Source: Dirofilaria immitis
Lineage: Eukaryota > Nematoda > Chromadorea > Rhabditida > Onchocercidae
Assembly (NCBI GenBank): GCA_024305405.1
Contig: JAKNDB010000109.1
Coordinates: 5,828,001 to 5,892,000 of the forward strand
DNA length: 64,000 nt
Direction of reading: 5' to 3'
Shown here: one piece after another, positions 10,703 to 24,768 of the stretch
Layout of the letters: each line of letters opens with the position of its first letter
Numbering within the stretch: position 1 is the stretch's first letter
Notes under the pieces: model-generated
Database searches by the model: none
What the model was told of the DNA's origin: nothing
The model's input: only the letters and a program-made list of their open reading frames with translations
Translations under genes and position numbers: made by a program

Positions 10703-13700
10703 TGAGAGTTGGAACTGATGCAATAAATGATGCATGTGACTAATTCTATTCAAAAATATTCAATCCTGAAACTTCTGCAAATTAAACTTCTGTTAGAATT
10801 TTGGAGAAAATTTAGATAATTGCAATTTCCATAGATATATGATTTGGTTTCATAATGGTTTAAGATCAGGAATATTGAATTTAAGCGAAATGATATTCCA
10901 AATTACACGGAAATACATCATAACATGAAGATTGCTAACGGATGGAATAGGAAGCTCCAATGAATATCGTTCGCATGGATATTAAACAGAAAATATGAAT
11001 ATGGAATGAAAGTATGATAGCACTTTTTAAAATTTTGAGAATTATGAACTAACGATAAGTTAACTTTAATGATAATAAAGAGAAATAGGTTCCAAAAACT
11101 TTTAAAATTTAGCGCACAGGTTTCTGGTAACTAAGAATTTCTCAGTTATTGCGGTTTTTGTCATTGATATTGATGTTGCTACAGCAATCATTTTGAGATT
11201 GAAAAAACTGCAAATAATATTAAATTAATGATTGTTATCGCAGAATTTGATGATCTTATAGTGCTTAATCTTATTCGGTTTAGTTTAATTTTAGCTTCGA
11301 TACTATCACTTTTACTTCTTCTTTTAAAACTTGATACAACTTTTGTATCATCAGAAATAGAACCGATATCAGTAAGACATCTCAGAAAGATCGAGCATAC
11401 ATATCCATGACAAATAACAGACATTTAATTAATAGTTTTACACCTGACATTGTTGAAATTCGAAGAATGCCATACTCCTTTTATGACATTCATACTTTCT
11501 GTTCCTAGAATGTCTGAATAACATGTCACTGCTTCAACTGAAATTAAGACTTGTTCTTTATTAGCTGCTTAATTTCCGGACACACGAACTAAGGTCTTGA
11601 ATCAGATACATAACTCTATAACCAATTATTTCGCAAAGCCATTTAGAAAGTTGTCACTACTGCGGATGAACTTCGTGATTTTTATGATGACCGACAAAGA
11701 TTTGTGTAAAATTCCAAATCTGACTTTGTACCTAAATAAACAAAGCTAATTAATCGATAGTAATACATAGTTAACGTGGAAAGACAAAGTACATACAACA
11801 CTGCCTATTGATGCAATGTTGAATTTTGATGCATGACATTATAATACGAAACAATTGCAGTTAAGTAAGTAATGGGCGATTAATTTTGTCATAACATGAC
11901 TAAATATAATAATGAAATAAATGAATAGATTAATAAACAGATGAAAATACTTATTTAATATTTCCATATGTATTTCGTATCCAAAATTTTAACGAAGATG
12001 TTAGTGGAAATAACAATGAAAATGAAAATTGTCTTACCGGTAATTCGCGATATGGAAAAGTTGATGAAAGACACTAGCTTATCATCTCATTACTTCTACT
12101 ATTTCAGATTTTTTAACATTGCTAATATCAGTTTTTAGTTTATTTGTCTTTCAAAAGGGAGAATATACCTTTATTTAATTATTTATTTATTTTTTCCATT
12201 TCTAGTCCCCTTTCTTGTTGGTTAGTTTTTTCCTCTCCAATTTATCCATGGGAAAAGTATCTCATCGTTTTTAGATCAGGAAGTTAAGCAATTGTTTGGT
12301 TATGCAAGCTGTGTTCCTTGACATAAAATTGGAAAAAATGGAAAAAGTGTTGAGGATTTATGCGTTTTCAAAATTGAGAATCATTGAAAAATATATATTG
12401 ATCACGAGTGAAACAGTTTTGCAGGAATAAAAGGAGGAAAAACGAAGGAAGTGAGTTAAGAAAGAAGGTAAAAGAAACGGAAGGAAAATCTGAAAAATCT
12501 GAGCTTCTAAGGCTTTTCATTGGTGGACTATTGGGAACGTATGCATCATCCGTAGTGGCAATCTTAACAGTTAGCTCAATTCATCATTTCGAAGCATCAA
12601 TGTGTATATATTGATACTTCGATCAACTCCCCACTCCTCTTTCTTGTTATCCTACTATTGCGCTGTCCTTGTCAATCTATTTGCAATTTCCATTATTTTC
12701 AACTTGAAATACTGTAAAAGGATGTTCGATCATTGATAGTTTAGTAGAGATTTACTGTTTTACATTCCAATCTGAACGATTTATTGATATCCATATTTCG
12801 TATACCATTCTTTTCCATTCAAAACTCTATGTTCATTTATCTTCCTTCCACTGAAAATTTTTTTCGCATAAATCAATGAGTTGCTAATGGATGAGTTTAT
12901 CAAAAATTACCGGAACCTTTCGTCAAAATCCTAAAATTGTAGCTTTTCCACTACTTTAGCTTATGTTGTAAATGGGTTTCAAATATATTAGAAGTTTAAA
13001 TATCTTAGATGAAAGGCGTAAAATTTTTTTGGCCCATCCGAAAGAGATTGGGAATATACCACTAGTTTGAATCGAATCGAAATTTTAAAACCCATTTATG
13101 GTATTAACGTCTAGTGGGAAAAGTGTTGATGCATTATCATCAATCTATGACAAACACAAAAGGTTTCATTAGGGATTACTGAATCCATGATATTGTATAA
13201 CCTGTCAATCACTTTGGTTTCACATCAAAGACATGGATAACACATTGCTCCCTAATGTATATTTATCCAGCAATACCAGCATTTATTGGAAATGAAAATG
13301 AAGGCAACCAGCATGAGTAAGAGAAAAAGATCGGCAAGTGAAACAAAAAGTGAAATGGATGAAAACAGATGGAAATAAATAAACGATTTAATTGTCATCA
13401 AATTAAAGAATAATTTTTCTTCTCAATTTCAACGCCACAGTATTTCTAACTAATTTTTAAGCTATATTAAGTTAACTTATTATCGATCCTTTGACAGAAA
13501 ACAGTATCCTAGACCTTTATAACCTGATAACTTCGGATATTCCTTGAACAATATGGAAAACAAGCATCAATTAGATGTATCACATTTCTCATAAGGCAAT
13601 AATTGTAAATGTATTCAGGAAGCAGACACCTTCATTGATGAAATTTTGAATATTTACATTTACCTTCTGCGATCTGCATAAATTCATATGCAAATTTCGA

Positions 13701-14013
13701 AGAGTTTTTGGTGAGTTTATGCATCAATTCTGATTTAAAAGTCTTCGGGAAACCTGAAGAAAGCATAATTCAAGCAGCGAAGAATTAATTAACTGCAACT
13801 ATTCGAAAATCAAATACTAAACACTTGAGAGTAGCTTTTCTGGAAGAAGTCTGGAAGTACAAGAAGCACAGCCATACAGTGGACGATTATAACAAGAAGC
13901 TTTGGTTAAGAAAAAGATAAATGGCTATGCACCAAGGTGGGTATGTTATCAGGATGAGGCTGCTGCACGCACAATGTAAACCTACAATCAGTGCAATTAA
14001 TAATCGGAACATT

Positions 14014-14186
<173 letters not shown>

Positions 14187-15849
14187 AAAGTGCCAAGAGA
14201 AATCATTCAGGATTGTTTCACAATTTTTTTGTGAGTTAATGAATTAAAGAGTGTCGGTTGCAACGAAGGTGGCTATGCGTTAATGGTGACAAAGAAGACT
14301 ATATAATGTTAAAGGCGAAGAGTTCAAAAATTGAGAAGAAATGGCAAAATAACAGGATGAGCAGCAGTGATAAGCGAAAAATACACGATGTGATGACGGA
14401 GAATTCGTTGAAGCAGTACTTATTGGGAGTAATTTGTTGTTACAGAATCTCCGTCACCAGTCAATAGTTATTTTTTCCAAAACATAGGTTATGTACCACT
14501 AGTCAAACTGTCACATTTAGCTCCTATTATTTAAATAAATAGACCACTGTCAGTTATTTCAACTTTTTCAAATTATATTTTATTTAGCCATTTCTGCAAA
14601 ATGAGCATTAATTTGTAAATCATAGTTCAAGTTCCACAAGATTACAACCTTTATTTTTGAATCAGGCAAAGACGAGTTTTCGAAATGTTTTTGAAGCCTA
14701 ATGGAATTGTAATACAAAAGATCGGCAGAAAACGGCAAATTTCTTACAATGTATTCTAAATCGATACAGTACAGTACGCTGAAATTAAAATAAATTCTAT
14801 CATATATTATCGCAGGTATATGTTATAATGAAATTATCACTTCACAGAATCAGCAATGATTGTTGACTTGACATTTTTCAGTGAAGTTTTAGCAAACAGG
14901 AGAAACTATTACTGCGTGTTGGCCAAAATAAACTGCTGATCAATTTGGCTCTCTTTGGTAAAATTTGGAGAATATTGCTGCAGTAATTGAATGACTAGCA
15001 ATTCATCTGATATAGAGATCAAAAAATGTATAACTTTAAATTCCACTGAAAGCGCAGTAATAGCAAAATAATCTGGTGATGCTATAAAAGCTAGAAATGT
15101 TCAGAGTTTTGTCGTGATCTATTATGAAGGCAATTATAGGTATTTCAAATAAACTGAATTCAAAAGAGTTCTGCTTTGCTAAATTATAAACACACCTTTG
15201 TAGGGCTCTCGTCCTTAATTCGTAGCTTTAAAGAAAGAATTAAGCAGTGGACTATTGAAACGACTTTGTTCAAAATATTTGTTAATCTCTCGAAGGTCAG
15301 CAAAAACAGAGATTTTTGACTAACGATGAGTTATAACCGACTTTAAAATCTTATTGGTGAAAAAATTAGATAAAAAGAAGAGGAGAATAATGTTGGGAAG
15401 GGACTGAGTGAATAGGAGAGATTAAGACTTAATGTGACAAGTTACTTTCATATAATATTTTCCAACGTGTATACATTAATCTCCGTTATCTGAAATCTGT
15501 ATCATATCATTTCTATCTGTTTTGTCTATCATTTCCAGTTTCATTTCTTATCGAATACATACATACATTATTTGTTCATTCAACGTGCATTCATCAAAGT
15601 ATTGAAAAGCAGAAATTATAAAGTTTATATAGAATCGAATATAATTAATTAATTTGAATATAAAAATGAAAAAATAAGTATATTTCTGTTGAATTCATTG
15701 ATTTTAAACTTTAATTAATCAGTTTTCTGTATAAATTGAATGTTTCACTTTATATTTTTATACATACTGTATAGGCACAATCTCTCAGATTTATTTCCTT
15801 CTCATTTCAACATTACTTTTTCACTTATAAATATAAGTTCATCACGAAA

Positions 15850-15950
15850 GTTCGCCACGATTGCATTGGAAGTTCACCATGATTGCATTGGAAGTTCACC
15901 ACGATTACATTGGAAGTTCACCACGATTGCATTGGAAGTTCACCACGATT
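15850..15950. repeat. 22-bp minisatellite, 4.6 copies
   Basis: The unit GTTCACCACGATTGCATTGG plus AA repeats with a 22-bp period. Starts are at 15850, 15872, 15894, 15916 and 15938, the last copy being partial. Copies differ at one or two positions (GCC/ACC, CAT/CAC, GCATT/ACATT). The period is not a multiple of three, so the open frame running through it is accidental. Direct head-to-tail units without spacers rule out a CRISPR-like array. Confidence 0.95.
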
Positions 15951-16758
15951 TCAAATCAAACCGATTTTTGTTTAAATGTTGTAAATCGAAAAGAGAGACT
16001 GACAAAACAAATATAATAGTTATTAGAATAAACGATTGCAACATTATGGTGATCAATTAATTGAAATCGTCAATTATCAAATGAAATTTGTTTTTAAATG
16101 CAATAGCCACTCCAAATGCAAGAATTTTTCCACATAACGCAAACTCTCCAAAATGGGACATTAATTTTAAGTGACGATAAAAATTCTATAATGCACCAAT
16201 CTTTTAAACTATTGTTAACTCAAGAAAATAATCAGATGAATGATGAAAAAAGGTTGCTAAAAAAGCAATGGAATTATAAGGATAATGTTACATATAGTAA
16301 ATGGGAATAAAGCAAAAATTTCAAAAATTTCTGTTGAATTTTTTAAATAAAAGTAGCCAGTTCAAAACAAATAGATCTGTTGAAAAGTTTGAGATCTTAT
16401 TAAAGAAAATTATCAAGTTCTATGAATATCGATAAAATGATGATTTTTTAATTAAAAAGTTGTCATTTGAAATTCTGTCTTCTAAAAATTCTTTTTCAGA
16501 AGTAATAAATGTTATAATCACTCAAGAGATACTAATCTTTGTTCTATTAGCAACCTCAATAATAACTGATAGAGAGATGCATAGATCTGGAAATCGGCAA
16601 ATGGCTTTGTTTTTCCGTTGATGAAACAAAAATTTCACATCTTTTCCTCTATTTCAGTCAGGAGAATGGATCATCTAGTTATTAATTTACTGAATACAAT
16701 ATTATTGATATTGACTGAACGTAACTTTGAATATTTACGATTCTACTCGTATCATGAA

Positions 16759-16806
16759 AATAAAATCCTTATCTTTATAATTAATAAAATCCTTATCTTT
16801 ATAATT
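16759..16806. repeat. Two-copy 24-bp tandem duplication
   Basis: AATAAAATCCTTATCTTTAT plus AATT occurs twice, exactly, at 16759-16782 and 16783-16806. It lies in non-coding AT-rich sequence and no function is apparent. Confidence 0.92.
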
Positions 16807-19800
16807 CTATATACAATTTTATCACAATATTTCATACTGTTTCCACATTATTCAATGAACGAAGATTTATTATCGTACTTAGAGATACTTCGAAGTAAAC
16901 TAAAGAGTATTCTCCATAAATTCAAAAAATTAGCGTAATAGTTGAAAGCGTAATGTTGATAAAGTAGTTGAAAAAAGAAAGTTACTTAGCAATACATTAT
17001 GTATGTGAAGCCGTTACTCTATAAATTGTTGTTTTAAGGACTTGAATTTTTTTTTTTTTGAAATCGTACGATTTTAAAACTGAAAATTCGCAGCAAAATA
17101 AAGTGATGAATAAGCAAATATAAAATTTTTGAATTCTGGATCATAGAAGCCGAGGACAATTTCGGTTTGCTTTTCGAATAATTTGTTTTTTAAAGAGCAA
17201 AATTAAATTGCTGGTTACATGAATAAAGTAGTGCATGGCGTATAAAATATTTTGTTCGAGCGGCAATCGCTGTAAGAATCATGCACTACTTCCTCACCAT
17301 AATTTTTGTATTCTTTGTATTGAACAAATAGCACAATACAAATTCATAGTACTCACACGAATTCATAATACTTTCTGGAATTCCGTGTGTTTCCCAAAAC
17401 ATATTTGGAATGATCTTTGCTTTACTTTTTTAGCGTGATCTTCTGTATTCATATGGACCCAATTGGCTAGCAGTAGATTACAGAGATAATTTTGTATTCT
17501 CTATCCAACATTCATTGTTCTTACACTATGCGTACCACATCATTTAATTTCTAGAAGAATTCAACGAAGATGAATAATTAACACCTTATAGTGATTTTAA
17601 TAATGAAAAATTTTCAAAATTATCTACTTCCGAGATAGCATGTATTTTACATTTTCAATTTTTCACACTAATAAAATCACTATTGTTTGATTCGAAATTT
17701 TATAAAAGTATGAATGGATAATTTAAAAGAGAGCGATTGTATTTATTGACTGGAGAAAAAAAAACAAGCGAACACATGAATTGCCTTTCCAAGTTGTCAG
17801 TCATTTCAGAAATAAATTTGTCATTTAAATTATCGAGAGGTCCTTTATTGTGTTTTAGGTTCTACTTGCACCATTATAAATCATCAATTCTCACAAGTCA
17901 ACGTTATTTGAAAATTTTGTTAAGACAATTATATTTGATATTTCTAGCTAATAAAATAGAAAATAGGCCATTTTACTGATAATTGTAACTTATGTAAAAT
18001 CATAATTTCTGTTAAAATTAAGCTATCGCACAATTAAGCCAATGCTGAATCAAAATAACTGGGAATTAATTTTCGAAGCATCTATTAATAGACCAATATC
18101 TCTCACAATTTAAGAAACAGAGAGAACTGGTACTCTTTACTTTTCGAATGGTTTCTGTTAAGAACTTGATCAAAGGTGATAGATACAAGCCATTGCATCC
18201 TTATGGAACATGAAGCAGAAATCAACTTATGAAAAGATAATTCAAGGTACCCTTCATGAAGCTTATAATAGAACCATGTCCAATGAACAGCTGAGCTATA
18301 CCAAGAGAAGCAATCGCAATCATAGAATCTGAAAACTGTATTATTTATAAATTCTTGGTCAAAAATGAAACACTGCAATTGATGCAGTTGTAAAGTAGTC
18401 AAAACAGAGCAGCTGCAATTTATGAAAAATTGGTAGGTTTAAAATTTTCGAGTGAATTAATTAATGGGCGTGAAAAAGTTTTTGCGAATGGAAAACAATC
18501 AGCTTCTTGCATTAATCATGACATCCAGTGTCACAGTCAAGGTGAAGAAACGTGTTTCTTCTCTTATCAATGTTTTCATTACTATCCTCCCCTTCTTACA
18601 CTATACATAAATCTAAAGACTTTAAAAAATCAAGAAAAAACTGAAGGTAAAATTAAGGACTAGGAATATTTCAATCTGCATAGAAAAAAAAACCTTCCGA
18701 TACTCGAACCAAACTGTTCCAGCCATAAAAATCCCGCTTTTACCATGAGATGCCAATGAAACTTTTAAATAGATAGTGGAAGTTAAGATATAATGATATT
18801 AGAATAGTTTCCCAAACATGGTTTGCAAATTCTGCATACCAACTTAAGTAACTATTATTTCATCGAAAAATTAGGTTTAGCTTTCCAATCTAATGATTGG
18901 AATAAAAATAACTGTTACAGGAACACTAGATTCTCGACACTGCAAAAGAGAACCCATATCAAATATTCCAGCAAATCAATATATGATGCAAAAAGCAATC
19001 AATTTAACCAAAACGAGTAAAGCATAAATTATGTGGGAACATTGTTTCATATGCAATTTCTCCATCATGTAAATCACCTTTTCACCACACATTGTCAAAT
19101 ACCCATGAGGATCTTGTTTTCTGACTATCTAGCAATGCAGCAACGATTCCTTTTTCCAGAGAAAACCTTCAGAAATATGGAAAATTAAAAGGGACAATAC
19201 AGTCGATTATATGCCATGTATTTACAGACCAAATTAGCTTTAAAAGCGCAACCCCAAAATGTTCTAGTTCTTTAACAAAAACATAGGCAATAATTCTAAC
19301 TGTGCTCCTTGTCTCTGTTAGATATTACTTCTATAAAAAGCACCTACAGAAAAGAAGCAAACGTAGTACGAAGCAAACTTGTTCGTACTACTTTTTTTTC
19401 GCTAATTTCCTATCACTGTATACTTGTTCTATATTGAAATGACGTATCAACAAAGGCATATGAATTTTTCACTAAGAAATTATGTCGGTAAAAATATAAT
19501 ATTTGGAATATCTGCACATTTTATACTTCAAATACTTTTAATGTGTAAGCTTCTGGTTTTTCAATGATTGATCAGATAAATTCAAATGTAATTTCAGCAA
19601 GGGTTCACTAAAAAGTAACCACTACTTCTAGAACTTCATAATAACAATGCACAAAAGTATCATTTAAGTAAACAAAGACAATTCTCAATTACAGAATGGA
19701 AGGATTGAAAAAAACAAAATTCATCTAAGAACAAGACATAAAAATGAAAAGCAAAATTCCAAATATTATTAATTCTGCACTTGCAAAATTCTTCAAAACG

Positions 19801-20423
19801 TGGAAATCCCAGTTTTCAAAATTCATACTGGCACTTCAATAACATGTAATTTACAAGAAATATCTTTTGAAAATATGCAAGCAAAAACAACCAAGCTGAC
19901 AACACGTTATATATACACAGACACATTGCATTATACCAGACTTATGACACAAAAATTTTAACTGTGAATAAATCAGCGCACGAAAATAGGAATCTATGAG
20001 AATCGGTAAATTCAGGAGGCTAATATTTGTTGTTTTACATTATCACATGTCAATTAAATTAAACATTATACAAAAGCAGGGAAAAAATGAAGCAAAGATA
20101 AATTTTCAGGAATGATGGTTCTGTGCATGGAAATGTATAAGAGGTTTAGAAATTTTTAAAAAGCGCAATAAAACCCATGAATTTTTATGTTTGTAATACT
20201 TCCCTCTTTCTGCATTTTTCACAAATTTGTGCAACAATTTACCGGAAATTGAGAAATATATTAGAAAAGTGGTCAATTTAACCTTAATAAAAATGTAATA
20301 AACTGTTTTCTTTCTGCGTTCATGGATAAGGCCACAAATAACACGGGCACTGCTACAAGAATGGTAAAAGTCTTTGGTTAATTAGTTACATAAATAACAC
20401 AATTTTAAACTGTAAGGGCAATA

Positions 20424-23400
20424 TTAACAACTATGATCGGAACTGATAACATGTGTTGTGAACATATATTTATCGCCGCAACCATGACCGCACAAATTAC
20501 ATTTCCAAGGATCTGAATCGGAGTGTAATCCCTTATGTAAAAGATACAACGTTTGATCCATAAAAATCATTCCGCAATGCATGCATTCCTGAAACTGATT
20601 CAAATCAGACATGGATGAAACTTTAAGCCAGAAGAAGTTTCTCTACAATTGAGACTGGGAGATATTAAAAATTATACAAGTTCAAAAAATTAACCAGCTG
20701 TTCTTTATCTCCACCTTCACCATCGGTAGCACTACTGCTTCCGCTATCAACTGAAGGAGAATGAGACTGATCTTCCGTGTTCTCACTACCAGCATTACTA
20801 GTTCGTGTCCATAACTGCTGCAGTGCCGTTTCAGGCTTAATATCCTGAAACTTGAGTTTGACTGGTAAAGAGAAACTGCGACCACAAGAACAATGAATTA
20901 TTGTAATTTATTTCCAATACTTTACAAAACATATATTACCGTAATAAGTGATGGCGTATTGAGATTTGATAGAGACAACAACCACTCTTCGTTTGTCATG
21001 CCATATCCAGTCTGAAAGATGAAGCAATGTACAGAAAGCTACAACAAAAAAGTAGGTTGATGGTATGAAGCAGGAGGAAATCGGATCTTGAAAAAGTTCT
21101 CAGAGTTCTTTAAAAGTATTCATACCTGTTCATAATCCATACATCGAGGCATATCTTCGTTAATAGGTGGTTTCATGGATTCCTGTTTGATAAATTTCAG
21201 TTGCTCCTGGATAGCGGCAACGATAGTTTGCGCACTTGTCCGTCGTTGTTTCTTGGATACTGGTGACGTAAATGAATACATATCCTTTGCGCTATTCTCA
21301 GATTTGGATTTCACTGGCGATGTTACAACAATACTTGACGTCTGAAATATTTGTGAACGAAATGATCAAAAAGCTGACAAATGTTTTTTTGCCCAAGTAA
21401 TGATATAAAAGTGTAAAAATAAAAAATATAGAAATAATATGATATAAAAATAAAAATAAAAAGTATTTTGAATCATATAATTTTGAATGTGATGCTCACC
21501 TCATGCAGTAAAGCTTCAAAAATGAATTTGCTTAACAGTTCTTTCTTACGAAAATCCAAAAACTTCTTATCTTAAAGTCTGTTATATCATCAAAACCTAT
21601 ACTAGATTGACGATTATACAGTAAAAGAGCACTCTACTAATTAAAAGCACTTTACCGAATATCTAAGCCCGAACTAGATTACAAAAACCGTAAGAAAACG
21701 TTACGTGTCCTTGCACAATTCGAATCTACTGGCGCAAATTCAGCTATATTTCGCACTAAATCTATTATTTCTTTTCTTTCTGAAAATTAATTAAGGTCTA
21801 AACTTTTCTGAAGCTTAAAAATGAAAGACTAGAAGATGATTTCCTTCTTTCTAAGATATTTGAGGTTTGAATTTTTAAATTTTAGACTTACATCACCCTC
21901 ATCGTGTTTTGTTTGGTAGTGCAACAGAAGTCGCCGAGAGTTGGCAAACAATAGTGAGCATCGTTTACATGATGCGGGAGTTGATGGTGTAATGGCGTGC
22001 GCTTCGTCTAAATGTGTTCGCAAGCCTGCGTGTTGACTAAACTGCTTATCACAGAGGGCAACTGGGCAATCAAAATCGGCACCTGTTTTTATATGGGTCA
22101 TCGAATGCTCTTGCATCTGAATTATATAAAATGTTATTCGAAAGATATGCGAGTTACTGAACAAAATGAAGAAAATTTTAAAAGCTTTTGCATGGCTGAA
22201 ACTGACAACTTCGCAGCATAAAACGTATCTTCAACCATATAGCAAGTCATCTAATAACATATTAGGACAAACCATGTTTTAACAATATTTTTCAAAATTC
22301 AACATGCAAACCTGATCTTTCCGAAAGAATTTTTTAGGCAGTACCGACACTGATACGGTTTGACGCCTGTGTGCCGCATTCGATGACGATGCATATTTGC
22401 TTTTTGGCTGAACTGCATGTGGCAAATATCACATTGATACATTTGTCCCTGATGACGTTCATGTGCATCCTATAAGACCTCAGCATTATAAATGATCAAA
22501 TATTGAGGACTTTCTGAGAACTCTAAAATGATTAGAAACAAAAATTAGCGACATCATACGTTGTCACGAAATAGATTTATTGCGTTCAAGTGTAAGAGCA
22601 AATGTTGTCTGTAAACAATGAAACATATTCGAAACGTTAGGCAAGTCAGATAGACGATTTAATATGCATATAAAGTCAAATGATTTAAACCATCTAAAGT
22701 TTAATCAGTAAGTAATAAAATCTAATACTTAACGGCCTATCAGTTACCGTGATATTCTTATTGCATGACTACACAATTTCGGTAATGTGAAATATGGAGA
22801 TTCACTGAGTTTATATTTTACGTAGAAGTTGAAAAAGACATCTCCAGCGTTAATGAATTTAAACTGAAAAATTTTTCATTATAAAGTTAAGATGACATTA
22901 GTACAACATTAAATAAGACAAGAGAGTACCGAGATAGATTTATTATTTATGTAGAACTGATTCTTCCGTTGTTTTACCCGGATTTAGAAGATCAAGATGC
23001 AAACTTTGTAAAGAAAAACGGGCTTACGATTAATTCAGAAGTTTAAAAATTCAGAAAGACCGTTAGGGAAGAAATATGCCAAATTATCGTAACGGTATCG
23101 AATAAACAAAGATGTGGAGATTTCAAATCTTAAGGTAAAAAACGAAATCGTTTATATGAACTTCGAATGGTAAAGAAAAAGAAAGTGTGAAGTTGCGAGA
23201 CTTAGCACTGGAAACTTTTCGACAGAAGCTCTAATCCTTAAGAAAAAAAAATTGCTTAAGATTTAAAAATGTTCCCCTGAAAATAAAATAACGAAAGCTA
23301 ACCAAATGACTCTTCATGTGCTGCGACATGCAGGTTTCAAAATTGCAGTGTGGACAAACATGCATAGTTTTGTTGCTGCTACTGTTGGTGATAGTAGTAG

Positions 23401-23610
23401 CAGTAGTAGCAGTAGTAACAGTAGTAGTAGTAGTAGTAGTAGCAGTAGCAGTAGCAGTAGCAGTAGCAGTAGCAGTAGCGGTAGCAGTAGTAGTAGCAGT
23501 AGTAGTAGCAGTGGTAGTAGCAGTAGTAGTAGCAGTAGTAGTAGCAGTAGTAGTAGCGGTGGTAGTAGCAGTAGCAGTAGCGGTAGCAGTGGTAGCAGTA
23601 GTAGTAGTAA

Positions 23611-23657
<47 letters not shown>

Positions 23658-24768
23658 TTGGTGGTAGTTATTTTGGAAGTGCTATTATTACCGGAGACTG
23701 GTGGCGAAGAGGCGGTCGCCGGAGAGAATTGCTCGGGGATGACAGGTTCGGCGTCGATGACGACTCGCCCAAATCCTCGTTCCATTCCTGAAAATCGTAT
23801 CACCTTCCATCCCACAATACACGAACCAATCTAACTGGTTGTCCAATCCTCGTAACCACCACATCACTACATACAATCGAAATACAACAAAGAGCTCATA
23901 TGCAAAACAACACGCCTTCATCTATTTCTTCTATCCACTCTTCACCTTCATCCGAAATACTCTTCGATTCCTCCTCTTCAAACATCAAATATATCGTATT
24001 CCTTCGATTTTCAAAATCGAAAATCCTACGAAAGCATTCCTATTTCTGAATTAAAGCATATTCTAATTTCGAACAAGTCTCAAAGAAAATTTCACCACAA
24101 ACAAGATATTAGCGCTCCGCGTCTATTAAATGCGTTATAAGAAATTTCCCAAAGATCTCTTGTTAGAAAATAATAGTGATAAACAATAGTTCTTAATGTT
24201 AACTCACCGGTTAACAATGTTGAGAAACGAAATAGGAAAGAACAAATGATTAGTTGTTTTTCACACAGCAATGTTTCGTTAGTATCGCCGATGTTTTTAA
24301 ATTTTGTGTCAGAGTTCATAAAAAGGATGGAAGCAAAAAGTTCGAATCGAATGGCTTATCTGATTAAAAATATTGCCGATTTTCTATGTAACATCCTCAG
24401 TAACTCGAGAATTTCCATAATACTTTGCAAAATGTGATTCAGCAAGAGGTCAAGGTTTAAGAGATTTAAGATTCCATCTATTTTTTTCGCCCAGCTAGAT
24501 CTCATACTACATTTAAGTAGCAAACATGAAAATGTCTTAGCAAGACTGAAGAAAACTTATTTCAACAAAAAGTAGAATCATCATACATTTTTATCAAAAA
24601 AAAAAAAAAAACTAATGCATTATAACAAAGAGAAACCTGCCGACTACTAGTATTTGTGGTAGTAAGATGTCGCTCACTTTCGTGTTGCTCAATGTGCTCC
24701 TTGAAATCAGCAAAATTATTTGTCATAAAGCCGCATTGAGTGCACGCGTTCATGTCCTCCATCGTCAT
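20424..24768 (-). CDS. Hunchback/Ikaros-like (HIL) C2H2 zinc-finger transcription factor
   Basis: Eight exons on the minus strand: 24768-24637, 23787-23303, 22469-22312, 22116-21892, 21341-21126, 21011-20940, 20844-20695 and 20588-20424, with stop TAA at 20426-20424. Fingers in order: CTQC...HIEQH; CPHC...HLDAH (split across exons 2/3); CDIC...HRMRH; CRYC...HSMTH (split across exons 3/4); CPVALC...HLDEAH; CKRC...HYQTKH; then an acidic, Ser-rich linker; then a C-terminal pair, CMHCGMIFMDQ...HKGLH and CNLCGHGCGDK...HVISSDH. The last pair matches the dimerisation fingers of Hunchback and Ikaros. The arrangement fits the nematode HIL group (ZTF-16/EHN-3 class), though I cannot separate orthologues by eye. 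All introns whose phase can be read are phase 0. ATG 24768 follows TTTGCAG directly, so this is either a trans-splice acceptor or an internal exon. Exon 3 is one base short (158 nt) and exon 2 is 485 nt, so both break frame. Expected role: sequence-specific nuclear regulator of cell fate. Confidence 0.88.
23391..23656. repeat. Long (TAG/CAG)n-type trinucleotide array within the zinc-finger gene
   Basis: About 266 bp of AGT, AGC and GGT triplets on the plus strand; on the gene strand they read ACT, GCT and ACC. It lies between the start of the second zinc-finger exon (23787) and the finger encoded at about 23363-23303. In the finger frame it would encode a run of mostly Thr and Ala, continuous with the finger. 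Alternatively, a GTAATA donor at 23691 could place the array in an intron. The three AG acceptors beside the array all give a phase that does not fit that donor, so neither model works without an indel. Confidence 0.93.

Noticed and set aside
15850..15950. CRISPR-like array
   Set aside because: The units are head to tail without spacers, in a eukaryotic genome.
23306..23834. Plus-strand open frames of 161 and 172 codons rich in Ser or Val
   Set aside because: They are antisense readings of the trinucleotide array inside the zinc-finger gene.
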